The translations under genes were made by a program, and so were the position numbers. Of a stretch of 41,497 bases of DNA, positions 17,600-25,782 are shown piece after piece; within the stretch, counting starts at the first letter, position 1, and every line of letters starts with the position of its first letter. The DNA is from Blastocatellia bacterium. GTDB lineage: Bacteria > Acidobacteriota > Blastocatellia > Chloracidobacteriales > Chloracidobacteriaceae. The stretch is from positions 1 through 41,497 of the forward strand of contig JAIBAN010000070.1 of the NCBI GenBank assembly GCA_019695185.1. The letters run 5' to 3'. The notes under the pieces are model-generated. The model saw nothing but the letters and a program-made list of their open reading frames with translations, was not told the origin of the DNA and did not search any database.

Positions 17600-19858
17600 T
17601 TACCGGGGCTTGGCGGTAAAGTACGGCCCGTCGTCGGCCATATCGGGCTTGCGTCCGCCAACTGCCGGAGTCCCGGTTTCCGGTCCGCCCTGGTCCTGAA
17701 TGTACACAATTCCCGCCGGAGCTTTGATATAGATATCGCTCGAAGTCACGTTGATGAAATTTCCTCCGACTTTGAGGGTGATGGAGCTGCCGGCTTCGAG
17801 TACGATTTTATTTCCTGCCTTGAGATGAATTTCACTGCCGGCATCAATTGAATCAATTGAGCCGATGATGGCATCCCGTCTGCCGGATACTTCCAGGGTT
17901 TTGTTCCCCAGCACATGCTGATGCTTGTTGCGCTGGACCTCTTCGACCTGGTCCCGGTCCACAATCAAATGCCGGTCCTGCATGATATGTTCCCGGCTGT
18001 CGTGTTTGACGTGGGTGTCCATATCTTTTTCGGCATGGATGAAAAGCTGTTCGGAATCCTTCAAATCCTCAAACCGGACTTCGTTGTAATTTTTTGGTGT
18101 ACCGTGCAAGGTACTCCGGCTTTTGCGGGTGCTGACTGTTTTGTAATTCCCCTGATGGGAATTGGTGCTGGCCGAATCAAGGGGATAGGGCGGCAGATTG
18201 TCACCGTTGTAAAAACTGCCTACCACATAGGGTCGGTCCGGGTCACCCTCCAGAAAGTCAACAATCACTTCGTGCCCAATCCGGGGAATTTGGATATATC
18301 CCCAGGAACTGCCTGCCCACAGGGTTCCAACCCGCAACCAGCAGGAACTGTGTTCATCCTGTTTGCCGTAGCGGTCCCAGTGAAATTGGACTTTAATCCG
18401 GCCAAATTTGTCAGTGAAAATTTCCTCTCCCGCCGGGCCCACCACAATCGCGGTTTGGGAGCCATGCACAATGGGCACTGGCGTCACCCGTTGCGGACGG
18501 AACGGAACCGTGTCTTTTACAACCGTGAATTCATTCCGGTAAAAGGAACCCGGTTCATTGAAACTGTCACTTTGAAAGGCTTTGATTTGCAGCGACTGAA
18601 TCACATAGGTCGTATTGAAATCCGCCCGTGGGTGGTCGGAAAAGGTAAACGTGTGGCCTGTCACAAAGGGACGGCAATCACTCGAACCATGCGCCAGTTG
18701 ATAGGGCGAGTCGGAATCCTCCTCTTTCATCAGTTTCACATTCCGGTTGCCCTCCGCCATCATGTCAAAAGCGCCTTCCCGTTGGGGTTCGGGCGCACCA
18801 ATGTATTCGCCTGGATAATCGTAGATTTCCCGTTTGGTCGGTTGCTGGGCCTGGGAGCTTTCCGGGACTGCCGCCACTGCATGGACCTCCAGTTTTCTTT
18901 GGGGTTCCATAAAATCAAAATCGCGCAGGGCGTAATGGGTCGGACGAACCTGTTTTTCGACAATAAAATCAGTCACCACATCATAGGAATCGGGGGACCA
19001 AACTGCCTGACCGCCGGTATTGGCCTGGCGGTAAACCGCTTTGGCCTGGTCTTTACAAACCTCGAAATGAGAGGGGGAATCGCCGAAAATCAGCGTATGT
19101 TTGGTTTTTTCGTGGGTGAAGTAATAAAAAATGCCTTCTTCCTCCAACAGGCGGGCGCAGAAATTGTAGGCTGATTCACGATATTGAACGCAATAATCCC
19201 GGATTTTGTATTTGCCCCGCTCAAGTTTGAACTCATAGTCGGTGATGCCGTGGTCTTTCAGTACCTGCTCAACAATGTCAGGCACATTCATATCCTGAAA
19301 AATGCGGCAATCGGTGGATTGCGTCATCAGCCAGAAGCGCGGGCGCACGGTCATGCGGTAATGGGTAAAACGGGGGGTGGTGTGTTCCTGGGCAAACTCC
19401 GAGACAATGCCGTTGACAAAACGGTCATGGGGCTTGCCGTGGTCTTCGTCGTCATCATGCAGACGAATCCGAATGGTGAGCGGTGAGTTAATCATCTCCG
19501 TCAGGTCAATCGCCGGGTTTTCTGAATACATTTCGAGGTCATACTGGAACAACGTGGAAATGGCCTCGTGACCTTGTAACTCCCGTACTATCAAGGCATT
19601 GGGATTGGGAAGCACCGTCTTGACTTTGATCAGCCGCCCATTTTGGGTCCAAGGCGTACCGTCTCCTCCCCCGCTTCCTCCCGCCCCGCCGGATGGAGCA
19701 TCAACTGCCATGTCATCTGTTTCATTTTCATTGCGGCGAAGTCCTTTGAAACGGGGGCGCAGCACTCCGGCCTGACCTGTTGAGTCCGCAGGCTCCGGAG
19801 TCTCGGTTTCAGGCTGGGTTTCGCCGGTTGGTGGAATAGGGTTCAATTCGTCAGTCAC
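17600..19858 (-). CDS. vgrG: T6SS spike protein VgrG (TssI)
   Basis: 752 aa. The start is GTG 19858, set six bases after a strong GGAGG. The first 70 or so residues are a Pro/Glu/Gly-rich disordered tail, unusual for VgrG, followed by the gp27-like domain (LVRE-type start near 90, DLTEMINSPLTIRI, and YRESAYNFCARLLEEEGIFYYF near 220-240). The gp5-like region has the typical FGRIKVQFHWDRYG and WAGSSWGYIQIPRIGHEVIVDFLEGDPDRP blocks. The C-terminal repetitive beta-helix ends shortly after SSDIYIKAP, and no extra effector domain is fused. It trimerises to form the puncturing tip. A perfect sigma-54 promoter sits just upstream. Confidence 0.96.
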   Translation of the reverse strand: MTDELNPIPPTGETQPETETPEPADSTGQAGVLRPRFKGLRRNENETDDMAVDAPSGGAGGSGGGDGTPWTQNGRLIKVKTVLPNPNALIVRELQGHEAISTLFQYDLEMYSENPAIDLTEMINSPLTIRIRLHDDDEDHGKPHDRFVNGIVSEFAQEHTTPRFTHYRMTVRPRFWLMTQSTDCRIFQDMNVPDIVEQVLKDHGITDYEFKLERGKYKIRDYCVQYRESAYNFCARLLEEEGIFYYFTHEKTKHTLIFGDSPSHFEVCKDQAKAVYRQANTGGQAVWSPDSYDVVTDFIVEKQVRPTHYALRDFDFMEPQRKLEVHAVAAVPESSQAQQPTKREIYDYPGEYIGAPEPQREGAFDMMAEGNRNVKLMKEEDSDSPYQLAHGSSDCRPFVTGHTFTFSDHPRADFNTTYVIQSLQIKAFQSDSFNEPGSFYRNEFTVVKDTVPFRPQRVTPVPIVHGSQTAIVVGPAGEEIFTDKFGRIKVQFHWDRYGKQDEHSSCWLRVGTLWAGSSWGYIQIPRIGHEVIVDFLEGDPDRPYVVGSFYNGDNLPPYPLDSASTNSHQGNYKTVSTRKSRSTLHGTPKNYNEVRFEDLKDSEQLFIHAEKDMDTHVKHDSREHIMQDRHLIVDRDQVEEVQRNKHQHVLGNKTLEVSGRRDAIIGSIDSIDAGSEIHLKAGNKIVLEAGSSITLKVGGNFINVTSSDIYIKAPAGIVYIQDQGGPETGTPAVGGRKPDMADDGPYFTAKPR

Positions 19859-19910
19859 GATAAGCCTCCAAATTAAAAAGCAATTTAATATTTTCTTTGA
19901 TGAAGACAGG

Positions 19911-19926
19911 TGCAAACCCGGTGCCA
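19911..19926 (-). promoter_or_regulatory. Sigma-54 promoter of vgrG
   Basis: The minus strand reads TGGCACCGGGTTTGCA, a perfect TGGCAC-N5-TTGCA. The -12 element is about 53 bases from the vgrG GTG, allowing a 5' leader of about 40 bases with the GGAGG site. It lies between vgrG and the preceding small gene, so vgrG can be transcribed on its own. Confidence 0.88.
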
Positions 19927-19938
19927 AACCCTGTTGCA

Positions 19939-20244
19939 TCAGGCTGCCTGAGTGCGGGTGGTCCGTTTTTTGGCTTGCCGGCGGCGATAATGGTGATAGG
20001 AGAGGCTGGTAAAAATAAAATCCAGATATTGACGTTCCTGCCGCTGGATTTCAGCGATGGAGAGGCGCAACCCGTCAACGGCTTTGTCAGTGGAGGCCTG
20101 CTCTTCCAGATGGTTGACTGCCATTTCAAAGGCGTCTTCGTATTTGGCTTGAATGCCCAAAAGGTTGGCGTAATAAACCCGACCTTCAGCCGTCATGCCC
20201 CGCAGGGCAAAACCCAGGTCGGCGATTGAGTGAATGAGTCCCAT
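19939..20244 (-). CDS. Small unknown protein, partner of vgrG
   Basis: 101 aa starting at ATG 20244 behind a very strong ribosome site (GGAGGGAG, seven bases before). No signal peptide or membrane helix. The sequence is almost entirely helical, with a basic C-terminus (YRRRQAKKRTTRTQ). I do not recognise a family. The gene ends 81 bases before the vgrG start and has its own sigma-54 promoter (20287-20302), so it is very likely a co-regulated T6SS component, such as a VgrG chaperone or a small secreted protein. Hcp is excluded by lack of similarity. Function is inferred from context only. Confidence 0.75.
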   Translation of the reverse strand: MGLIHSIADLGFALRGMTAEGRVYYANLLGIQAKYEDAFEMAVNHLEEQASTDKAVDGLRLSIAEIQRQERQYLDFIFTSLSYHHYRRRQAKKRTTRTQAA

Positions 20245-20286
20245 GATGTGCTCCCTCCAAATGTATGTATTCTGACCTGGAGGGAG

Positions 20287-20302
20287 GGCAAGCGGTGTGC
20301 CA
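20287..20302 (-). promoter_or_regulatory. Sigma-54 promoter of the small vgrG-linked gene
   Basis: The minus strand reads TGGCACACCGCTTGCC, a perfect TGGCAC-N5-TTGC. It is 43 bases before the ATG at 20244. An AATTTAATTTT element (20329-20339) lies 27 bases upstream of it. Confidence 0.88.
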
Positions 20303-20405
20303 GATGAAATGAGGGGAAACGAAATGAAAATTTAATTTTTTGAAGGAAAGGGAAACGGGTTATCTTCCAGATTGGCTGGTCACAACCTTTAGGGATTGAC
20401 CTTTG

Positions 20406-21224
20406 TTAAATGACCGAGCGAAAAGACTGGGCCTTTTCCACCAGGAGTTGAACCCGTTCCAGGTCAACCGGCTGTTGCCAGCGACCTTCCGTCTTGAAGA
20501 AAGAGCCAACGATAAAGCCGTCGGCAAAGGGGAAAAATGAATCAAGATTGCGGTCGTCAATCCCCGACCCCAGCAGGACCGGGAGGCGGCAATGGGTTTG
20601 GGCTTCCTGGACATCGGACAGTTTGGGGGCTTTACCGGTCGCCGAACCGGTGACAATCACGGCGCTGGCCCGCATAAACTCCGCCGCTTCGGCGGTTTCG
20701 CCCAGATTGACATCCGCCGTGATGGCGTGCGAAGCATGTTTTTTCTTGATGTCGGCCCAGATTTGGATGTGATTGGCCCCGATGTGTTTTCGATAACGAA
20801 GTAACTTCGCTGCCGATGATTCGATGATTCCTTCGTCAGCCACATGGGCGAAGGCAAAACCTTCGACCCGCACAAAATCCAGTTGGGCTGCCTGGGCCAC
20901 GGCCAGGGCCTCACAATTGGCTCCGGCCAGAATCTGGATTCCCACCCGGCCCCGAAACTCGGCTTTGATTGCTTCGGCCAAAACCGTCATGGCCGCTACA
21001 ATTTCCGGTCCAACCGACCCCCGCAGATACGGAGTGTCGTGCATGTTCTCCAAAATCACGCCATCCACGCCGCCTTCACGATAAAGCCGGGCTTCAGTGC
21101 GGGCGGTTTCGACCAATTCGGCAATGGAACATTGCTGTGCCGGTGTTCCAGGTAACGCGCCTACATGAATGACCCCGATGATTGGTTTCGGTTGCCGGAA
21201 AAGGCAGGTAAATTGTTGCATCAT
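20406..21224 (-). CDS. BtpA/SgcQ family TIM-barrel protein
   Basis: 272 aa, ATG 21224 with AGGAA eight bases upstream. The N-terminus IIGVIHVGALPGTP and then GGVDGVILENMHDTPY, GRVGIQILAGANCEALAVA, DFVRVEGF, AITADVNLGETAEAAEF, VTGSATG and LLGSGIDDRN are the conserved strand ends of the BtpA family. BtpA was first linked to photosystem I stability in cyanobacteria. In most bacteria the reaction is unknown, and the fold suggests a phosphate-binding aldolase-like barrel. It is cytoplasmic. It shows no functional tie to the T6SS genes, has no sigma-54 site, and is separated from its neighbours by repeats. Confidence 0.88.
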   Translation of the reverse strand: MMQQFTCLFRQPKPIIGVIHVGALPGTPAQQCSIAELVETARTEARLYREGGVDGVILENMHDTPYLRGSVGPEIVAAMTVLAEAIKAEFRGRVGIQILAGANCEALAVAQAAQLDFVRVEGFAFAHVADEGIIESSAAKLLRYRKHIGANHIQIWADIKKKHASHAITADVNLGETAEAAEFMRASAVIVTGSATGKAPKLSDVQEAQTHCRLPVLLGSGIDDRNLDSFFPFADGFIVGSFFKTEGRWQQPVDLERVQLLVEKAQSFRSVI

Positions 21225-21245
21225 ATGGAAATTTCCTGAAACCCA

Positions 21246-21395
21246 GGGAGTCTGGGGAGTCTGGGGAGTCTTGGGAGTGTGGAGGGGTACTCGGAGTTCA
21301 AATTCCGACAGGGTGACAGATATGTTTTGACTCCCCAGACTCCCCAGACTCCCCAGACTCCCTAGACTCTCAAGACTCTCAAGACTCTCAAGACT
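21246..21395. repeat. Facing 9-base repeat arrays (GGGAGTCTG / CAGACTCCC, CTCAAGACT)
   Basis: GGGAGTCTG-type nonamers at 21246-21278 face an inverted array at 21329-21395 (three CCCCAGACT-type copies, then CTAGACTCT and several CTCAAGACT copies), with a spacer of about 50 bases. The right array ends four bases before the DUF1684 stop codon. The two can form a hairpin of 30 bp or more. This is the second occurrence of the arrangement seen at 12194-12351. Confidence 0.85.
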
Positions 21396-21398
21396 GGT

Positions 21399-22289
21399 TT
21401 AATGGGTGCTTTTCTCACCGGCGGGAATGGCAACTTTCAGACGGTTTTGCGCTGGCGGAAGCGGGCAAGTGGCAAATTCCGTGTAGGCACAGGGTGGATT
21501 ATGAGCCCGATTGAAATCAAGCCAGACTTTACCATCTTTGGGAGCTTCCGTATTCAGAAAACGGCCCGCCGGGTAGGTACCTTTTCCCGCAGTCGAATCC
21601 CGAAAAATTAAGAACAGCCCGCCATCTTCCTCCAGGGCATCAAGTCGGCAGGTTTTGCCTTTGATTTTGAACTCGACATAACCAGCAACTTTTTCATCGC
21701 TGACATCGCCCAGCACATTGGTAATCGGAACGGTTTTGGGTGGATTGTAGGGCACAAACTTCGCTTCCAACCTGAAGTTTGGCTGGACCGGATACCAATG
21801 CAACCCCTTGAATTCCCGTCGGGCTTTACTGTTGAGGTCTTTAAGGCGAACGCCAACCCGTTCTCCCCGTTCAATCACAAAAAATGTGAGGCTGCCCAGG
21901 GTCAAAACATCCGGTTTGCCGGTTATATCGGCGTGGAGTTCCATTTCGGCAGGGGCTTTGCCGTTTACCTTGAGACTGACACTTTCCTTCGGCAGAAGGG
22001 TCACTTTTTTGCCCTCCAAGCGCAACGTTCCGACCTGTGCCGGGGCCGCTTCAGCGGGGAGTTGAACCACACTTTCCGCAGCACTGCCAAGCGTGTTTTC
22101 ACCCGGATGGAGCCAGAAGAGGCCGCTTACCGTCAACCAACCGGTATCGCTTTTGAGCCGGGTTTCATAGGCTTCGCGCCATTTGGCGGTTTCGTCCAGG
22201 GGCGGACTTTGTTGGGGTTGTTGGGCAAAAAGAAAAAGAGGGGTTAACAGCATGAAACAAGCAACGAGACCGAGTTGATACTTTTTCAT
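21399..22289 (-). CDS. Secreted DUF1684 protein
   Basis: 296 aa from ATG 22289. An N-terminal Sec signal peptide (hydrophobic residues about 8-22, ending FAQQ) leads to the DUF1684 domain. Its typical opening is WREAYETRLKSDTGWLTVSGLFWLHPGENTLGS. Later blocks include FKGLHWYPVQPNFRLEA, the GTYPAGRFL and WLDFNRAHNPPCAYTEFATCPLPP stretch near the C-terminus, where an Asn/His/Cys-rich segment may bind a ligand. The family's function is not established. It is predicted to be periplasmic or secreted. The ribosome site is weak (GTGAAAG). Confidence 0.85.
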   Translation of the reverse strand: MKKYQLGLVACFMLLTPLFLFAQQPQQSPPLDETAKWREAYETRLKSDTGWLTVSGLFWLHPGENTLGSAAESVVQLPAEAAPAQVGTLRLEGKKVTLLPKESVSLKVNGKAPAEMELHADITGKPDVLTLGSLTFFVIERGERVGVRLKDLNSKARREFKGLHWYPVQPNFRLEAKFVPYNPPKTVPITNVLGDVSDEKVAGYVEFKIKGKTCRLDALEEDGGLFLIFRDSTAGKGTYPAGRFLNTEAPKDGKVWLDFNRAHNPPCAYTEFATCPLPPAQNRLKVAIPAGEKSTH

Positions 22290-22339
22290 AAGCAACTTTC
22301 ACTTAAATATTTATTGAGCAGCCAAAACCGAAGTGGTTC

Positions 22340-22846
22340 TTAGTCGGAGGCCCGCTGCCTGGCATTCCGCATCCGAATAATAGAAAAACGCAGACTTGAT
22401 GCAATCACTGCTTCCCGTAATTCCCACAAAGTTGGCAGAAAGCGAAGTTCAACCCCACGGGCCAGGATTTCATTCATTGGGTCAGAAATAGTTCGAACCT
22501 CGATGGGCATGACAGCCACATGGCTGATGAAGTACCCGGCACAATCGTCAATACACTCAAATGTTTCAGGTGAGAAACAATAACAATACAACCTGCATGA
22601 GCGCAGGGCGTCCAGCCATTCACCTTCAAGAGCAATAACAGCCGGACTCGCCCCTAAAAAACGAGTTGTGTCGGCCTCGGTTGTTTCAGGCCCGGCATAA
22701 AAAGTAACCCGAGGACACTCTCGTGGAACCAGGTAATGATGGAGGTGTGCATCGTCTATGGCCCAGACCACAGGGTTACCTCCGTTGGGAGGAACCCGTG
22801 GTTCAAAGCGTTGGATGTCCGGTTCCTCACTAATGTGAAAAAGCAT
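22340..22846 (-). CDS. DUF6886-like hypothetical protein
   Basis: 168 aa. It begins MLFHISEEPDIQRFEPR and then NPVVWAIDDAHLHHYLVPRECPRVTFYA, which I associate with the DUF6886 family; this assignment is from memory of the pattern. No signal peptide or membrane helix. The LFH-S and HYLVPRECPR elements resemble the start of small ADP-ribosyltransferase-like or HAD-unrelated enzymes, but no catalytic set is clear. It lies 21 bases downstream of the amidase stop on the same strand, so the two are probably co-transcribed. Confidence 0.65.
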   Translation of the reverse strand: MLFHISEEPDIQRFEPRVPPNGGNPVVWAIDDAHLHHYLVPRECPRVTFYAGPETTEADTTRFLGASPAVIALEGEWLDALRSCRLYCYCFSPETFECIDDCAGYFISHVAVMPIEVRTISDPMNEILARGVELRFLPTLWELREAVIASSLRFSIIRMRNARQRASD

Positions 22847-22867
22847 GCTTTTCTTGCCAGTTTTTCA

Positions 22868-24292
22868 TTAAAGATGAGGTTTGTCTTGCACCAGGGGTTG
22901 TCGGCCAGCCCAAGGGGCTGCTTCCTCCAACTGGGCTGCCAGCCGAAAGAGCGTGGCTTCATCACCAAAACGCCCGATGAAATGCGAACCGATGGGAAGG
23001 CCGGCTTCATTTTGAAAAAGGGGCACCGACATGGCCGGTTGGCCAGTCATATTGCACAATGGTGTGAAAGGGACAAAGGCAGAAGCCCGTTCAAAAGCAG
23101 TCAGCGGATTGTCAAACCAACCCAATTGAACCGGTGGTTCGGAGGTGGTGGGTGTCAACAGGACATCAAAAACCTCGAAAAGCTGGGCGATTTTTCGGCT
23201 GGCAGCCTGGAGCCATTGCAGGGCCAGGACATATTCCGCTGCCGTATGGCTGCGCCCTTGTTGATACAGTGCCCAGGTCAGCGGTTCGAAATACTCGGCT
23301 TGCGGTCTTTGTCCGGTTGCAAATGCCACCCCGTCAATCGTGGCGGCACAGCCAGCCGACCAGAGGGTCAAAAACATTTTGACAAGCATCTCGTCATTGC
23401 CGGGGAGATTGGCTTCAGTGACTTCGTGGCCGAGTTCCGCACAGAGCCATGCCGTTTGCTCAACCACTTTTTTGCAATCGGGATGAAGCGGGTTTCCGTC
23501 AGGCGAGGAAGTGGTAAAAGCAATCCGCAGTTTGCCTGGGTTTGCACCCACTTCCTGCAAAAACGGGCGTTCCTTGGGTGGGGCCCAATAGGGGTCACCG
23601 TTTTGCGGTCCGGCGGTGGCATCCAGCAAGGCAGCACTGTCACGCACACTGCGGGTTACGGCATGTTCCACAATCAGGCCGCTGAACAGGTCACCGAAAT
23701 CCGGTCCCAACGGGTTCCGGGCGCGGGTTGGCTTGAGGCCAAAGACCCCACAGCAGGCAGCCGGAATCCGAATTGAACCGCCTCCGTCATTGGCATGAGC
23801 CATCGGAACCATCCCAACTGCCACGGCAGCGGCAGAACCACCACTGGAACCACCAGTGGTTCGTGTTGTATCCCACGGATTCCGGGCTGGTCCCAAAAAA
23901 CGGGATTCCGTGGTTGGCAAAATCCCAAATTCCGGAGTATTGGTTTTCCCGACAATGATGAGTCCGGCCCGTTTGTGCCTTTGCACCAATTCGGAATCAT
24001 GGTCGGGAATGAAATTTGGGAGAAAAGATGTCCCCATAGTCATCCGGACACCTTTGTAAGCAGCAATTAAATCTTTCAACAGGAACGGAACACCGGTAAA
24101 GGGACCTTCCGGCAAATCCCCACGAGCAGTGGCCAAGGCTTCCTCAAACATTGGGGTGACAACCGCGTTCAGTTTGGGGTTGAGCTGTTCAATGCGCCGA
24201 ATGGCCGTTTCAACCAGTTCAGCCGGCTGCACTTCCTTGCGCCGGACCAAATCAGCCAGGGCAGTGGCATCCAAAAAAGCAAATTCATCCAT
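22868..24292 (-). CDS. Amidase-signature family hydrolase
   Basis: About 474 aa from ATG 24292 ([15 protein letters not shown]). The frame continues 34 codons upstream, but those do not look coding. The catalytic triad of the amidase-signature family is present: Lys in PFLLKDLIA (about 79), and the cis-Ser and Ser in [34 protein letters not shown] (about 154-187, shown in two parts: [13 protein letters not shown] and GGGSIRIPA). The overall length is normal. Substrate cannot be inferred; relatives include GatA, acylamidases and 6-aminohexanoate cyclic dimer hydrolase. GatB and GatC are not adjacent, so a role as tRNA amidotransferase subunit is unlikely. Confidence 0.9.
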   Translation of the reverse strand: MDEFAFLDATALADLVRRKEVQPAELVETAIRRIEQLNPKLNAVVTPMFEEALATARGDLPEGPFTGVPFLLKDLIAAYKGVRMTMGTSFLPNFIPDHDSELVQRHKRAGLIIVGKTNTPEFGILPTTESRFLGPARNPWDTTRTTGGSSGGSAAAVAVGMVPMAHANDGGGSIRIPAACCGVFGLKPTRARNPLGPDFGDLFSGLIVEHAVTRSVRDSAALLDATAGPQNGDPYWAPPKERPFLQEVGANPGKLRIAFTTSSPDGNPLHPDCKKVVEQTAWLCAELGHEVTEANLPGNDEMLVKMFLTLWSAGCAATIDGVAFATGQRPQAEYFEPLTWALYQQGRSHTAAEYVLALQWLQAASRKIAQLFEVFDVLLTPTTSEPPVQLGWFDNPLTAFERASAFVPFTPLCNMTGQPAMSVPLFQNEAGLPIGSHFIGRFGDEATLFRLAAQLEEAAPWAGRQPLVQDKPHL

Positions 24293-24377
24293 TGGAACGT
24301 GAATTCCTTTCGGAAAAGTTGGAAACCGTGGAGTTTTGCCATTGAAAACCAGTTGGGGAGGGAAGTCCAGCCACAAT

Positions 24378-25523
24378 TTAGGGGAACCACACATCAGCTA
24401 CAATTGGGGCATGGTCGGAAGGGGGAATTCCGTTTCGCTCCAAACCGGTAATCGTGCTGACGATTCCCTGCAACTTCATTCCCCGACAGGCCAGCCAATC
24501 CAGCCGCATATATAAAAAGCCGGAATGCTGTTCGACCCGACGGGTCACCCAGGAACGCAAAAAGGCAGGCAGCAGTGCGGCGTCCTCCATTCCTTTGAGC
24601 TCAACACTACAGGTGGTTTGGTCGTCATTAAATTCCCGGAAGGAAAAACCGCATTGCACCAATCGGTCGAACAAAGGTTCGTGCCCTTCTTCGGGATGGC
24701 GCAACACCCTCTTTAATTTTTCCGGTTCCGTGAACAACACACGGGCCGTGCTCATCAGGGTTTTGAGTTTGGTTCCTCGTTCAAACGTGTTGGTGTTCCA
24801 ATCTCCTCCGAAAATGACGGGGTGGGTTGTTTGGGAAAATTCCGCAAGGATAGCCTCCGTTTGTCGGGTTCGGCAGGAAGGAGAATTACGCACCTCAAGA
24901 TGACCGGTTGAAAGCAAAACGGTTTTTCCCTGGATTTCGATTTCCGTCACAATACAAATTCGGCTGCCATAGCGTTTTTCGTGGAAATGAAACGGTTCAA
25001 AACAGGTTGGCAGGCGCAGAATGCGGGAATTTTTGAGTGGATACCGTGAAAGGATGGCATTGCCGTGCAGGGCCGTCGTGTTTTCACCCGGCAGGTTCAA
25101 CTCTTCATTGATGCCTTTGGTCATTTCCAGGTATTCCGCTCCATACACACAATGGAACCCCAGCTCATCGGCCAGCTCAAATCCGACATGCCGGTTGCCC
25201 GTCCGAACCATGCCCACATCCGCTTCATTCAAAAGCAGAACATCAGCCGAAGCCAGCAACGGATGTTCCCGCAGGAAAAACAGCACGTCATCAAACCGGT
25301 TGCCCCGTTCGATATTCCAGACCACAACCCGTAAAAACTTCTGATTTGGCAGCCCAACCTGAATTGGTGAAAAAAGCTGGGGCATATCCAGAATGGAGCG
25401 GAGTTGCCCTTGGTGTTCCCGGAAAAAGGTTGAGTTTTCCAGTTCGGTGAGGGTGGCAAACCGGCTGAGTTGGTTGGTGAGCGGTTGGTTATCGGGAAGG
25501 GGACGGGCAGATGGTGAGGGCAT
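24378..25523 (-). CDS. Endonuclease/exonuclease/phosphatase (EEP) family protein
   Basis: 381 aa. ATG 25523 ([12 protein letters not shown]) was chosen because it has GGAAGGA upstream; the frame extends further into the repeat at 25577-25676, which is not coding. EEP features: [14 protein letters not shown] (about 80), [11 protein letters not shown] (metal-binding Glu), [19 protein letters not shown] (catalytic His), [15 protein letters not shown] (Asp and Asn) and [10 protein letters not shown] at the C-terminus (final Asp-His). It is a metal-dependent phosphodiesterase or nuclease of unknown substrate. There is no signal peptide. It is divergent from clpV. Confidence 0.88.
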   Translation of the reverse strand: MPSPSARPLPDNQPLTNQLSRFATLTELENSTFFREHQGQLRSILDMPQLFSPIQVGLPNQKFLRVVVWNIERGNRFDDVLFFLREHPLLASADVLLLNEADVGMVRTGNRHVGFELADELGFHCVYGAEYLEMTKGINEELNLPGENTTALHGNAILSRYPLKNSRILRLPTCFEPFHFHEKRYGSRICIVTEIEIQGKTVLLSTGHLEVRNSPSCRTRQTEAILAEFSQTTHPVIFGGDWNTNTFERGTKLKTLMSTARVLFTEPEKLKRVLRHPEEGHEPLFDRLVQCGFSFREFNDDQTTCSVELKGMEDAALLPAFLRSWVTRRVEQHSGFLYMRLDWLACRGMKLQGIVSTITGLERNGIPPSDHAPIVADVWFP

Positions 25524-25576
25524 GAGGTTGGTCCTTCCAGGTGAATCTGAGTTTTTGAAATTTAATTGAATTTTAT

Positions 25577-25676
25577 TTTCACCGCAGAGGCACAGAGATT
25601 TCGCAGAGGTTTCGCTGAGAAAAACAAAGAAAAACTCTGCGGGAACTCTGCGAATCCTCTGCGTCTCTGCGGTGAA
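25577..25676. repeat. Interspersed TTCACCGCAGAG-type hairpin repeat
   Basis: TTTCACCGCAGAGGCACAGA begins at 25577 and is matched by an imperfect inverted copy ending at 25676 (AATCCTCTGCGTCTCTGCGG, then TGAAA). Inner CGCAGAGGTTTCGC and CTCTGCG elements extend the stem. Repeats of this type occur in many unrelated bacterial genomes and often cause false short proteins reading AQR..R and LCGE. It lies between the EEP gene and the clpV promoter. Confidence 0.8.
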
Positions 25677-25708
25677 AAAGAGAATCCAATGGAATTTAAT
25701 TTTGGTCG

Positions 25709-25724
25709 TGGCACGAGGCTTGCA
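25709..25724 (+). promoter_or_regulatory. Sigma-54 promoter of clpV
   Basis: TGGCACGAGGCTTGCA is a perfect TGGCAC-N5-TTGCA. It ends 58 bases before the clpV ATG. AATTTAATTTT (25693-25703) lies five bases upstream of the -24 element. Confidence 0.9.
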
Positions 25725-25782
25725 CTCAGGGTTGACGAAATTCAATTCAATTCAAAAACAACATAACGGAAGGCCATATATC

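Noticed and set aside
17915..19174. Long plus-strand open frame (419 codons) opposite vgrG
   Set aside because: It is the complement of a clearly coding vgrG and shows no recognisable domain.
25524..25745. N-terminal extension of the EEP protein
   Set aside because: It is translation of the TTCACCGCAGAG hairpin repeat; ATG 25523 has its own ribosome site.
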